NCBI RefSeq assembly: GCF_937926365.1
Contig: NZ_CALAOH010000036.1
Coordinates: 1-21,580 of the forward strand
Source: an uncultured Azohydromonas sp.
GTDB lineage: Bacteria; Pseudomonadota; Gammaproteobacteria; Burkholderiales; Burkholderiaceae_C
Direction of reading: 5' to 3'
DNA: 21,580 nt
Shown here: positions 8,579-17,429 of the stretch, piece by piece
How the letters are laid out: each line of letters begins with the position of its first letter
Position numbering within the stretch: position 1 is the first letter of the stretch
Notes under the pieces: model-generated
What the model was told of the DNA's origin: nothing
What the model saw: the letters and a program-made list of their open reading frames with translations, nothing else
Databases searched by the model: none
Made by a program: the position numbers and the translations under genes

Positions 8579-9922
8579 ATGAAACCCGTGGTGGCCCTGG
8601 TGGGCCGACCCAACGTCGGCAAGTCGACGCTGTTCAACCGCATCACCAAGAGCCGCGACGCGATCGTGGCCGACTTCGCCGGGCTCACGCGCGACCGCCA
8701 CTACGGCGACGCGCGGCTGGGCTCGCGCGAGTTCATCGTCATCGACACCGGCGGCTTCGAGCCCGACAAGCCTTCCGGCGTGGTGGCGGAGATGGCCAAG
8801 CAGACCAAGCAGGCGGTGGCCGAGGCCGATGCCGTGGTCTTCGTGACCGACCTGCGCAACGGCGTCTCCGGGCAGGACCACGACATCGCGCGCTACCTGC
8901 GCCAGTGCAACAAGCGCGTGTTCCTGGCCGTGAACAAGGCTGAGGGCATGTCGGATTCGCCGCTGCTGGCCGAGTTCCACGAGCTCGGCATCGGCGAGCC
9001 GCACCCGATCTCCTCCGCGCACGGACAGGGCATCCGCAGCCTGCTCGAAGCGGTGCTGGAAACCTTCGTCTTCGGTGACGAGGACGAGGAGGCAAGCGAC
9101 GAAGAGATCGCCAACCGACCGATCCGGCTGGCCGTGGCTGGGCGCCCCAACGTGGGTAAGAGCACGCTGATCAACACCTGGCTGGGCGAGGAGCGGCTGG
9201 TCGCCTTCGACATGCCAGGGACTACCCGTGACGCCATCAGCGTGCCCTTCGAGCGGCTGGGGCAGAGGTTCGAGCTCATCGACACCGCAGGCTTGCGCCG
9301 CAAGGGCAAGGTGTTCGAGGCGATCGAGAAGTTCTCGGTGGTCAAGACGCTGCAGGCCATCGCCGACGCCAACGTGGTGCTGCTGCTGGTGGACGCCATG
9401 CAGGGCGTGAGCGAGCAGGACGCGCATATCGCGGGCTACGTGCTCGACTCGGGGCGCGCGGTGGTGATCGCTATCAACAAGTGGGACGCGGTGGACAGCT
9501 ATCAGCGCGAGATCGTGGAGCGCTCGATCGCACAGCGGCTGGCGTTCCTGAAGTTCGCGCCGATCCTGCATATCTCTGCGCTCAAGCGGCAGGGCTTGGG
9601 GCCGCTGTGGAAGGCCATCGCCGACGCGCATGCCTCGGCCACGCGCAAGATGCCCACGCCGGTGCTCACGCGGCTGGTGCAAGAGGCGGTGGAGCATCAG
9701 GCGCCCAAGCGCGCCGGCCACTTCCGGCCCAAACTGCGCTACGCGCACCAGGGCGGCATGAATCCGCCGGTGGTGGTGGTGCACGGCAACTCGCTGGAGC
9801 ACGTCACCGACAGCTACAAGCGCTACCTGGAAGGGCGCATCCGCGACCATTTCAAGCTGGTGGGCACCCCGTTGCGCATCGAAATGAAGTCGTCGCACAA
9901 CCCCTTCGTCGACAAGGAGTGA
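8579..9922 (+). CDS. der: Ribosome-associated GTPase Der (EngA)
   Basis: Der is an essential GTPase with two tandem G domains, needed for 50S subunit maturation. The 447-aa protein shows G domain 1 (GRPNVGKS at 9-16, DTGG at 56-59, NKAEG at 119-123), an acidic linker (about 167-177, GDEDEEASDEE), G domain 2 (GRPNVGKS at 188-195, DTAG at 235-238, NKWD at 300-303) and a C-terminal KH-like domain (from about 355). The first-domain G4 is NKAE instead of the canonical NKxD, a conservative change. An AGGAAG at 8565-8570 is well placed (8 bases) for this ATG; a TTG three bases earlier is less likely. The RBS overlaps the bamB stop. Confidence 0.97.
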   Translation: MKPVVALVGRPNVGKSTLFNRITKSRDAIVADFAGLTRDRHYGDARLGSREFIVIDTGGFEPDKPSGVVAEMAKQTKQAVAEADAVVFVTDLRNGVSGQDHDIARYLRQCNKRVFLAVNKAEGMSDSPLLAEFHELGIGEPHPISSAHGQGIRSLLEAVLETFVFGDEDEEASDEEIANRPIRLAVAGRPNVGKSTLINTWLGEERLVAFDMPGTTRDAISVPFERLGQRFELIDTAGLRRKGKVFEAIEKFSVVKTLQAIADANVVLLLVDAMQGVSEQDAHIAGYVLDSGRAVVIAINKWDAVDSYQREIVERSIAQRLAFLKFAPILHISALKRQGLGPLWKAIADAHASATRKMPTPVLTRLVQEAVEHQAPKRAGHFRPKLRYAHQGGMNPPVVVVHGNSLEHVTDSYKRYLEGRIRDHFKLVGTPLRIEMKSSHNPFVDKE

Positions 9923-10014
9923 AAGCCAGGAACGTCTGCAGAAACCGTGCCGGGCGAGCCCCTGCGACCCTGTGTTAACGTGCAGACTTTCTGGACTTTC
10001 ATCACGGAGAACAC

Positions 10015-10257
10015 GTGAGCAACAAAGGGCAACTCCTACAAGACCCGTTCTTGAACCTGCTGCGCAAAGAGCATGTCCCGGTGTCGATCTACCTCGTCAA
10101 CGGCATCAAGCTGCAAGGCCACATTGAGTCCTTTGACCAGTACGTGGTGTTGCTGCGCAACACCGTGACGCAAATGGTCTACAAGCACGCGATTTCCACT
10201 GTCGTGCCCGGGCGTGCAGTGAACTTCCACGCCCAGGAACAGAACGAAGCTTCCTGA
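10015..10257 (+). CDS. hfq: RNA chaperone Hfq
   Basis: Hfq forms hexameric Sm-like rings that bind small RNAs and mRNAs and promote their pairing. The 80-aa protein is nearly a bare Sm core: LLQDPFLNLLRK helix (Gln9, part of the proximal uridine site), Sm1 (VPVSIYLVNGIKLQGHIESFD) and Sm2 with YKHAIS (Lys57, His58). The C-terminal tail is very short compared with the ~102-aa E. coli protein, which is usual for betaproteobacteria. The start is GTG, supported by CGGAGA at 10005-10010 and by the typical MSNKGQLLQDPF beginning. It lies 92 bp after der and 54 bp before hflX, in the conserved der-hfq-hflX-hflK-hflC order. Confidence 0.97.
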   Translation: MSNKGQLLQDPFLNLLRKEHVPVSIYLVNGIKLQGHIESFDQYVVLLRNTVTQMVYKHAISTVVPGRAVNFHAQEQNEAS

Positions 10258-10311
10258 TCTGTCGCCATCCCGGCGGCGGCCCTCCAAGCTGAGTTCACCA
10301 TTACTAACACC

Positions 10312-11567
<1,256 letters not shown>

Positions 11568-11571
<4 letters not shown>

Positions 11572-12878
11572 GCATCCACCCTGAACTTTCCCTGCCGTCG
11601 CGACTGCGTTCCGTGGCCGGCGCCGCGCAGGCCCTGCTGGGGCGTCTGGCGCGGCCACTTCTCATGAGCAACGGCCGCAACGATGGACCGCCGGACCTTG
11701 ACGAGCTCTGGCGTGACTTCAATCGCAAGCTCTCCAACCTGTTCGGTGGCAAGTCGGGCCGACCGGGATCGGGCAACAACGGCGGCGGCGACGGCGGTGG
11801 CGGTCCGTCCTTCCAGCCCGACATGAAGAGCGCGGGCATTGGCGCCGGGCTGATCGCTGGCGTGGTGCTGTTGATCTGGCTGGGCAGCGGCGTGTTTATC
11901 GTGCAGGAAGGCCAGCAGGCGGTGGTGACCTCCTTCGGCCGCTATGCGTACACGGCCGATGCGGGCATCCAGTGGCGCTTTCCGTATCCGTTCCAGGCGC
12001 ACGAGACGGTGCCGGTGACGCAGCTGCGCTCGGTAGAAGTGGGCCGCAACACGGTGGTGCAGGCCACGGGGCTGCGCGACTCCTCGATGCTCACCCAGGA
12101 CGAGAACATCGTGGACATCCGCTTCACGGTGCAGTACCGGCTCAAGGACGCACGTGCCTACCTGTTCGAGAACCGCAACCCCGACGAGGCGGTGGTGCAG
12201 GCGGCGGAGTCGGCCGTGCGCGAGATCGTCGGCCGCAGCAAGGTGGACTCGGTGCTGTACGAGCAGCGTGATGCGGTGGCGCAGGACCTGGTGAAGTCGA
12301 TCCAGAGCCAGCTTGATCGGCTCAACGCGGGCATCGTGGTTGCCAATGTCAACATGGGCAGCGTCCAGGTGCCCGAACAAGTGCAGGCAGCTTTCAACGA
12401 CGCCGTCAAGGCCGGTGCGGACCGTGACCGTTTCAAGAACGAAGGCCAGGCCTACGCCAGCGATGTCATTCCGAAGGCACAGGGCACATCCGCGCGCCTG
12501 CGTCAGGAGGCCGAGGCGTATCGCGCGCGGGTCGTGGCGCAGGCCGAGGGTGACTCGCAGCGCTTCCGCTCGGTGCTGGCCGAATACCAGAAGGCTCCTG
12601 GCGTCACGCGTGACCGGCTCTACATCGACACCATGCAGCAGGTGCTGTCCAACGTGAGCAAGGTGCTGGTGGATAGTCGCAACGGTTCCAACCTGCTGTA
12701 CCTGCCGTTGGACAAGCTGATGCAGCAGGCCGGTGCTCCGACGGCCATGGTGCCGCCGCCCGCGGCGTCCAACGTGCCCACGCCGGAGGCCAGTGGCCAC
12801 AACAGCACGGCCGCAGGAAACGTGGCCGATGTGCGCTCGCGCGACAACGCCCGCGGTCGCGAGCGCGAAAGCCGCTAA
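11568..12878 (+). CDS. hflK: FtsH protease activity modulator HflK
   Basis: HflK with HflC forms a large SPFH-family cage around the membrane protease FtsH and limits its access to substrates. The protein is 436 aa from the ATG overlapping the hflX stop. Order of parts: an unusual N-terminal segment (1-32), the family-typical GPPDLDELWRDFNRKL (about 40-55), a Gly-rich linker (60-80), a transmembrane helix (about 88-112), the SPFH domain (VQEGQQAVVTSFGRY onward), a long charged helical region (RQEAEAYRARVVAQAEGDSQRF) and a disordered C-terminus. A second ATG at 11664 would start directly at MSNGRNDGPPDLDELW and remove 32 residues; it fits the family better, but the overlap favours the longer form. 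Both are open. Confidence 0.93.
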
Positions 12879-12903
12879 GCGGCACGAAAGAGACAACAAC
12901 ACA

Positions 12904-13809
12904 ATGAACCGCATCGGACTCATCGTGGCCAGCGCGCTGATCGCGCTGATGCTGGCGGCCTCGACCTTGTTCATCGTGGACCAGCGTCAAGTAGCAGTGG
13001 TGTACGCGCTGGGCGAGATCAAGGAGGTCATCACCACGCCAGGCCTCAAGGTCAAGTTGCCGCCGCCGTTCCAGAACGTGGTGTTCCTGGATCGCCGCAT
13101 CCAGACGCTGGACAGCCCGGAATCTCGGCCCATCTTCACGGCCGAGAAGAAAAGCCTGGTGATCGACTGGCTCGTGAAATGGCGCATCTCCGAGCCCCGC
13201 CAATTCATTCGCAACAACGGCACCGACATGCGCAACTTGGAGAACCGCCTGTCGCCCGTGGTGCAGGCGGCCTTCAACGAAGAGGTGACCAAGCGCAGCG
13301 TCAGCGGCGTGCTGGCTACCGAGCGCGAGCGCGTGATGAACGACGTGCGCCAGCGCCTCACCGACGAGGCCAAGGCCTTCGGCATCGAGATCGTGGATGT
13401 GCGCGTCAAGCGCGTGGACTTCGTTGCCGACATCACCGATGCGGTCTACCGGCGCATGGAATCCGAGCGCAAGCAGGTGGCCAACGAGCTGCGCTCGACC
13501 GGCGCGGCCGAGGCTGAGCGCATCCGTGCCGATGCCGACCGACAGCGTGAGGTGATCGTGGCCGAAGCCTATCGCGACGCACAGAAGATCAAGGGCGAGG
13601 GCGATGCCCAGGCCTCGGCGCTGTACGCGGACGCCTTCGGACGCGACCCGCAGTTCGCTCAGTTCTATCGCAGCCTGGAGGCTTACCGCGCGAGCTTCCG
13701 CCAGAAGACCGACGTGATGGTGCTGGATCCGTCCTCCGACTTTTTCCGCGCCCTGCGCAGTCCCTCGGGCGGTGGCGCTTCCGCGGCGCCCGCCGCGCCG
13801 CGCCGCTGA
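12904..13809 (+). CDS. hflC: FtsH protease activity modulator HflC
   Basis: This is the partner SPFH protein of HflK. The 301-aa protein starts with a single N-terminal transmembrane helix (about residues 4-25; LIVASALIALMLAASTLFIV), then the SPFH/band-7 domain (QRQVAVVYALGEIKEV to about 190; includes IVDVRVKRVDF), a charged helix (SERKQVANELRSTGAAEAER to EGDAQASALYADAF) and a short Ala/Pro tail. The GAAEAERIRADADRQREVI stretch is typical of HflC. The ATG is 25 bases after the hflK stop; only a weak purine-rich GAAAGAGA precedes it. Upstream in-frame codons belong to the hflK end in another frame, so the start at 12904 is firm. Confidence 0.95.
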   Translation: MNRIGLIVASALIALMLAASTLFIVDQRQVAVVYALGEIKEVITTPGLKVKLPPPFQNVVFLDRRIQTLDSPESRPIFTAEKKSLVIDWLVKWRISEPRQFIRNNGTDMRNLENRLSPVVQAAFNEEVTKRSVSGVLATERERVMNDVRQRLTDEAKAFGIEIVDVRVKRVDFVADITDAVYRRMESERKQVANELRSTGAAEAERIRADADRQREVIVAEAYRDAQKIKGEGDAQASALYADAFGRDPQFAQFYRSLEAYRASFRQKTDVMVLDPSSDFFRALRSPSGGGASAAPAAPRR

Positions 13810-13872
13810 GCCGCCAAGCTTCGCGCTGCTGGTAGCGCTGACGGGAGTGCTGACCGGGCCGAAGTGCCCGAG

Positions 13873-13896
13873 CAGCGGCCGCCTTTGCGGCCGCTG
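13873..13896. terminator. Perfect 10-bp hairpin between hflC and hisZ
   Basis: CAGCGGCCGC (13873-13882) and GCGGCCGCTG (13887-13896) pair perfectly around a CTTT loop. A TACAAT box starts three bases after the stem, and a T-run appears only 12 bases after it, too far for a classical terminator. It may end hflC transcripts, but on DNA it occupies the -35/spacer zone of the presumed hisZ promoter. Confidence 0.55.
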
Positions 13897-13898
13897 GG

Positions 13899-13904
13899 TA
13901 CAAT
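13899..13904 (+). promoter_or_regulatory. Candidate -10 box for hisZ-purA transcription
   Basis: TACAAT lies 28 bp before the hisZ ATG, in the context GGTACAATC that also precedes ndk in this window. The implied leader is about 20 nt, T-rich and without a clear Shine-Dalgarno sequence. No TTGACA-like -35 is visible at 17 bp, where the hairpin arm sits. Promoter activity is inferred. Confidence 0.45.
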
Positions 13905-13932
13905 CCCGTTTTTAATCCCCCGCTTGTTTTCC

Positions 13933-15084
13933 ATGTCCTCTGCCTGGCTGCTGCCTGAGCACATTGCTGATGTGCTGCCTTCCGAGGCGCGGCGTATCGA
14001 GGAGCTGCGTCGGGGTCTGCTGGACATGGCGCGCAGCTACGGCTTCGAGCTGGTGATGCCCCCGCTGCTGGAGTATCTGGAGTCGCTGCTCTCCGGTACC
14101 GGCCATGCGCTGGACCTGCAGACCTTCAAGCTCATCGACCAGCTCAGCGGCCGCACGCTGGGCGTGCGTGCCGACACCACACCGCAAGTGGCGCGCATCG
14201 ATGCCCACCTGCTCAACCGTGCCGGCGTTGCGCGCCTGTGCTACTGCGGCCCGGTACTGCACACCCGTCCTGCAGGTCCACGCGCCACGCGCGAGCCGCT
14301 GCAGTTCGGCGCCGAGATCTACGGCCACGCCGGCCTGGAAGCCGACCTGGAAGTGGTGGAGCTGGCTCTTGATGGCTTGCGTGCAGCCGGTGTCGAAGCT
14401 CCGGTGCTGGACCTGGGTGATGCCCGCATCTTGCGCGCCCTGCTGCAGGGCGTGGAGCAAGGGCGCCAGGAAGAGCTGGCCGCCGCACTGGCCCGCAAGG
14501 ACACGGCGGCCCTGGGCGCGTTGACTGCCGGCCTGTCTGAGGCCAAGGCGCTGCAGGCGCTGACGCGGCTGTACGGTGGTGCTGAGGTGCTGCAAGCGGC
14601 GCGCGAGCTCCTGCCCGACCTGCCTGCGGTGCGTGCTGCGCTCGATGACCTGGCTTGGCTGATGCACCACGTGCAGCGCACGCATGCGCAGGTACGGCTG
14701 GGCTTCGATCTGGGCGACATCGGAGCGCACGCCTACTACAGCGGCCCGCGCTTCGCGATCTACAGCGCTGGCGCCAGCGATGCGCTGGTGCGTGGCGGAC
14801 GCTACGACGAAGTCGGTGCAGTGTTCGGCCGCAACCGTCCCGCAGTGGGCTTCAGCCTGGACCTCAAGGCGCTGGCTGAGCGCATCGCGCCTGCACCGGC
14901 GCGCCTGGCGGTGCGGGCGCCCTGGGGTGAGGCCCAATCGCTGCGCGAGGCGGTGCGCCACCTGCGCCAGCAGGGGGAAACCGTGCTGTGTGTGCTGCCC
15001 GGACACGAACACGAAGGGCAGGAGTTCGAATGCGACCGCGAGTTGGTCGAGATCAATGGTCAATGGGTGTTGCGCGCCCTCTGA
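13933..15084 (+). CDS. hisZ: ATP phosphoribosyltransferase regulatory subunit HisZ
   Basis: HisZ is a catalytically inactive paralogue of histidyl-tRNA synthetase that pairs with short-form HisG to make and feedback-control the first enzyme of histidine biosynthesis. The 383-aa protein has the class II synthetase fold: AWLLPEHIADVLPSEARRIEELR at the start, DTTPQVARID (81-90), REPLQFGAEIYG at the motif 2 region, and a VRGGRYDEVGAVFGRNRPAVGFSLDL region. It lacks the HisRS motif 2 RHERPQKGRYRQ, the LVRGMDYY loop and the C-terminal anticodon-binding domain, which separates it from hisS in this same window. The start at 13933 matches the family beginning. hisG is not in view. The order hflC-hisZ-purA is common in Burkholderiales. 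Confidence 0.94.
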   Translation: MSSAWLLPEHIADVLPSEARRIEELRRGLLDMARSYGFELVMPPLLEYLESLLSGTGHALDLQTFKLIDQLSGRTLGVRADTTPQVARIDAHLLNRAGVARLCYCGPVLHTRPAGPRATREPLQFGAEIYGHAGLEADLEVVELALDGLRAAGVEAPVLDLGDARILRALLQGVEQGRQEELAAALARKDTAALGALTAGLSEAKALQALTRLYGGAEVLQAARELLPDLPAVRAALDDLAWLMHHVQRTHAQVRLGFDLGDIGAHAYYSGPRFAIYSAGASDALVRGGRYDEVGAVFGRNRPAVGFSLDLKALAERIAPAPARLAVRAPWGEAQSLREAVRHLRQQGETVLCVLPGHEHEGQEFECDRELVEINGQWVLRAL

Positions 15085-15115
15085 GGGCGGCAAGCACCGT
15101 TCAACGCTAGTCAAG

Positions 15116-16459
15116 ATGACACAAGTGAATCCTTCCGCCGTGCGCGGGCGCAACGTGGTCGTGGTCGGCACCCAGTGGGGCGACGAAGGCAAGGGCAAGG
15201 TCGTGGACTGGCTCACCGATCACGCCCAAGGCGTGGTGCGCTTCCAGGGCGGCCACAACGCCGGTCACACGCTGGTGATCAAGGGCGTGAAGACGGCGCT
15301 GCAGCTCATTCCGTCGGGGATCATGCGCGAAGGCGTGGCCTGCTACATCGGCAACGGCGTGGTGGTTGATCCGGCTCACCTGCTGTCGGAGATCGAGCGT
15401 CTGGAAAAAGTCGGACTGGAAGTGCGTTCGCGGCTGTTCATCAGCGAGTCGTGCCCGCTGATCCTGCCGTTTCACGTCGAGGTGGACCGTGCCCGTGAGG
15501 CGCTGCGCGAGAGCAGCGGCAGCGGCAAGATCGGTACTACCGGCAAGGGCATCGGCCCGGCCTACGAGGACAAGGTCGCGCGCCGCGCGCTGCGCGTGCA
15601 GGACCTGAAGCACCCACAGCGCTTCGAGAAGAAGTTGCGCGAACTGCTGACGCTGCACAACGAGGCGCTGGCCGGTCACCTCAATGGTCAGCCGTTGGAG
15701 TTCCAGCCCATCTTCGACCAAGCCATGAAACTGGCCGAGGTGCTCAAGCCGATGATGGCTGACGTGGGCTACCGCGTACACGCGGCCAATGCCGCGGGCG
15801 CCAACATCCTGTTCGAAGGTGCGCAGGGCACGCTGCTGGACATCGACCACGGCACCTATCCCTATGTGACCTCCAGCAACTGCGTGGCAGGCAATGCGGC
15901 GGCCGGTGCCGGCGTGGGGCCGGACCAGTTGCACTACATCCTGGGCATCACCAAGGCCTATACCACGCGCGTGGGCTCGGGGCCATTCCCGACCGAGCTG
16001 CCCATCGACGAGGAGGGCGGCGTGGGCCACCACCTCTCCACCGTGGGCCAAGAGCGCGGCACCGTCACGGGCCGCGCGCGGCGCTGCGGCTGGCTCGATG
16101 CCGCCGCGCTCAAGCGCTCGGTGATCATCAACGGCATCTCGGGCCTGTGCATCACCAAGCTCGACGTGCTGGACGGGCTCAAGGAAATCAAGGTCTGCAC
16201 GGGCTACGAGCTGGGTGGTCGGCGCATCGACATCCTGCCGCTGGACGCCGATGACATCGCCGAATGCGTGCCGGTGTACGACACCTTCCCCGGCTGGAGC
16301 GAGTCCACGTTCGGTGTGACGGAATGGGACAAGCTGCCGGAGAACGCGCGCGCTTATCTCCAGCGTGTGGAGGCGCTCATCGGCACCCCCATCGACATGG
16401 TTTCCACCGGCCCGGACCGCGAGCACACCATCGTGCTGCGCCACCCCTACCAGCGCTGA
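15116..16459 (+). CDS. purA: Adenylosuccinate synthetase
   Basis: PurA joins IMP and aspartate with GTP hydrolysis to form adenylosuccinate, the committed step to AMP. The 447-aa protein carries the N-terminal signature QWGDEGKGKVVD (residues 20-31; catalytic Asp23), GGHNAGHT with His51, the IMP-site segment GTTGKGIGPAYEDK, EGAQGTLLDIDHGTYPYVTSS, and the C-terminal guanine-binding region (TKLDVLD). The first ~10 residues before GRNVVVVG are a short extension common in betaproteobacteria. The ATG is 31 bp after the hisZ stop; no strong Shine-Dalgarno is seen. The stop lies 19 bp before the next gene, so hisZ, purA and the phosphoribosyltransferase gene probably share one transcript. Confidence 0.98.
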   Translation: MTQVNPSAVRGRNVVVVGTQWGDEGKGKVVDWLTDHAQGVVRFQGGHNAGHTLVIKGVKTALQLIPSGIMREGVACYIGNGVVVDPAHLLSEIERLEKVGLEVRSRLFISESCPLILPFHVEVDRAREALRESSGSGKIGTTGKGIGPAYEDKVARRALRVQDLKHPQRFEKKLRELLTLHNEALAGHLNGQPLEFQPIFDQAMKLAEVLKPMMADVGYRVHAANAAGANILFEGAQGTLLDIDHGTYPYVTSSNCVAGNAAAGAGVGPDQLHYILGITKAYTTRVGSGPFPTELPIDEEGGVGHHLSTVGQERGTVTGRARRCGWLDAAALKRSVIINGISGLCITKLDVLDGLKEIKVCTGYELGGRRIDILPLDADDIAECVPVYDTFPGWSESTFGVTEWDKLPENARAYLQRVEALIGTPIDMVSTGPDREHTIVLRHPYQR

Positions 16460-16478
16460 ACATCAAGCAAGGACAGCC

Positions 16479-17000
16479 ATGCTCACCGACGACGGCAAGC
16501 ATCTCTACGTTTCCTGGGACGAGTACCACCTGCTCACCGAGCGTCTAGCGCTCAAGGTGGCCGCCTCAGGCTGGGAGTTTGATCAGATCCTGTGCCTGGC
16601 CCGCGGTGGCCTGCGCCCGGGTGACGTGCTCTCGCGCGTGTTCGACAAGCCGCTGGCCATCATGTCCACCAGTTCCTACCGTGACGAAGGCGGCACGCTG
16701 CAGGGCCGCCTGGACATGGCCAAGTACATCACCATGCCCAAAGGCGAACTCGCCGGACGGGTGTTGCTGGTGGATGATCTGGCGGACTCCGGCGTCACGC
16801 TGCAGGCCGTCGTGGAGCGGTTGCGCGGCATCCCGGCCATCAAGGAATTGCGCTCGGCCGTGATCTGGACCAAGGGCGTTTCCTGCTACACGCCGGACTA
16901 CTACGTCGAATTGCTGCCCACGAGCCCGTGGATCCATCAGCCCTTCGAGGAGTACGACAACCTGCGCCCCGATGGATTGGCGCGCAAGTTCGCGGTTTGA
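16479..17000 (+). CDS. Phosphoribosyltransferase of the type I PRTase family (purine-type, substrate not proven)
   Basis: The 173-aa protein has a type I PRTase core. The PRPP-binding loop is VLLVDDLADSGVTL (about residues 95-108), preceded by ILCLARGGLRPGDVLSRVF (the PPi-loop region, 37-55). A hydrophobic strand with the segment AVIWTKG and the ending SPWIHQPFEEYD is seen in xanthine/guanine-type small PRTases. Salvage of a purine base to its nucleotide with PRPP is the likely reaction, and the neighbour purA fits a purine role. The exact base cannot be read from sequence. An AAGGA at 16469-16473 supports this ATG. A strong terminator follows 17 bases after the stop, so this is the last gene of the unit. 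Confidence 0.9.
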   Translation: MLTDDGKHLYVSWDEYHLLTERLALKVAASGWEFDQILCLARGGLRPGDVLSRVFDKPLAIMSTSSYRDEGGTLQGRLDMAKYITMPKGELAGRVLLVDDLADSGVTLQAVVERLRGIPAIKELRSAVIWTKGVSCYTPDYYVELLPTSPWIHQPFEEYDNLRPDGLARKFAV

Positions 17001-17017
17001 GGTCTGCGACGCTTGAG

Positions 17018-17047
17018 AAAAAAGGCCTGCAGTTGCAGGCCTTTTTT
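17018..17047. terminator. Strong intrinsic terminator after the phosphoribosyltransferase gene
   Basis: AAAAAAGGCCTGCA (17018-17031) and TGCAGGCCTTTTTT (17034-17047) are exact inverse complements. The practical structure is a GGCCTGC/GCAGGCC stem with an AGTT loop and a six-T tract. The A-tract on the left makes it a possible terminator for the opposite strand too. It closes the hisZ-purA transcription unit. Confidence 0.95.
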
Positions 17048-17225
17048 ACTGGTTTGGCGTGAGCTGGCGTCCAGCGCAAAGGCAGCACAGCGAGGCATGC
17101 CGTTTGCTTATGTTGCGTTGGCAACTGCAAGCCGCATGGCTGTTTGCAGAAGCGGTGCGCAATGCCAATGCATACGAGGAACGTGGAGATTGCTGGTGTT
17201 TGAAGCTCAAAAAAGCCCAAACGAA
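17048..17225. other. Unassigned AT-richer segment between two terminators
   Basis: About 180 bp lies between the purA-unit terminator and the tRNA-Leu terminator. By eye it is clearly less GC-rich than the genes around it. All short open frames here lack a ribosome binding site, and the minus-strand one begins inside the tRNA, so none is called. A bulged hairpin occurs at 17125-17149 (CTGCA-AGCC, GCAT loop, GGCT-GTT-TGCAG). It could be a non-coding relic, a repeat, or a small RNA locus; the sequence alone does not say. Confidence 0.5.
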
Positions 17226-17252
17226 AAAGGCCGGCGCATCGCGCCGGCCTTT
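17226..17252 (-). terminator. Intrinsic terminator of tRNA-Leu
   Basis: AAAGGCCGGCGC (17226-17237) and GCGCCGGCCTTT (17241-17252) form a perfect 12-bp stem with an ATC loop. Read on the minus strand it ends in a TTTTT run, as expected for a terminator beginning 9 bases past the tRNA CCA end. Confidence 0.9.
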
Positions 17253-17261
17253 ATGATTTGG

Positions 17262-17346
<85 letters not shown>

Positions 17347-17376
17347 TTTGTTTCCGTCATCTCGAAAACAGCTGAG

Positions 17377-17382
17377 ATTCTA
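17377..17382 (-). promoter_or_regulatory. Candidate -10 box for tRNA-Leu
   Basis: TAGAAT on the minus strand lies 30 bp upstream of the tRNA 5' end, in a short AT-rich stretch between the tRNA and rnr. A partial -35 (TTGCGT) sits about 18 bp further upstream. Position and composition fit a promoter, but this was judged by eye only. The 83-bp interval must also hold the rnr promoter. Confidence 0.45.
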
Positions 17383-17429
17383 TCATCAAAACAAAACAGA
17401 ACGCAAATACCACCATCGGCGCAGCGCTC

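Noticed and set aside
9923..10014. Search for a distinct hfq promoter
   Set aside because: No convincing -10/-35 pair is visible. A short inverted repeat (GTCTGCA) is too weak to call.
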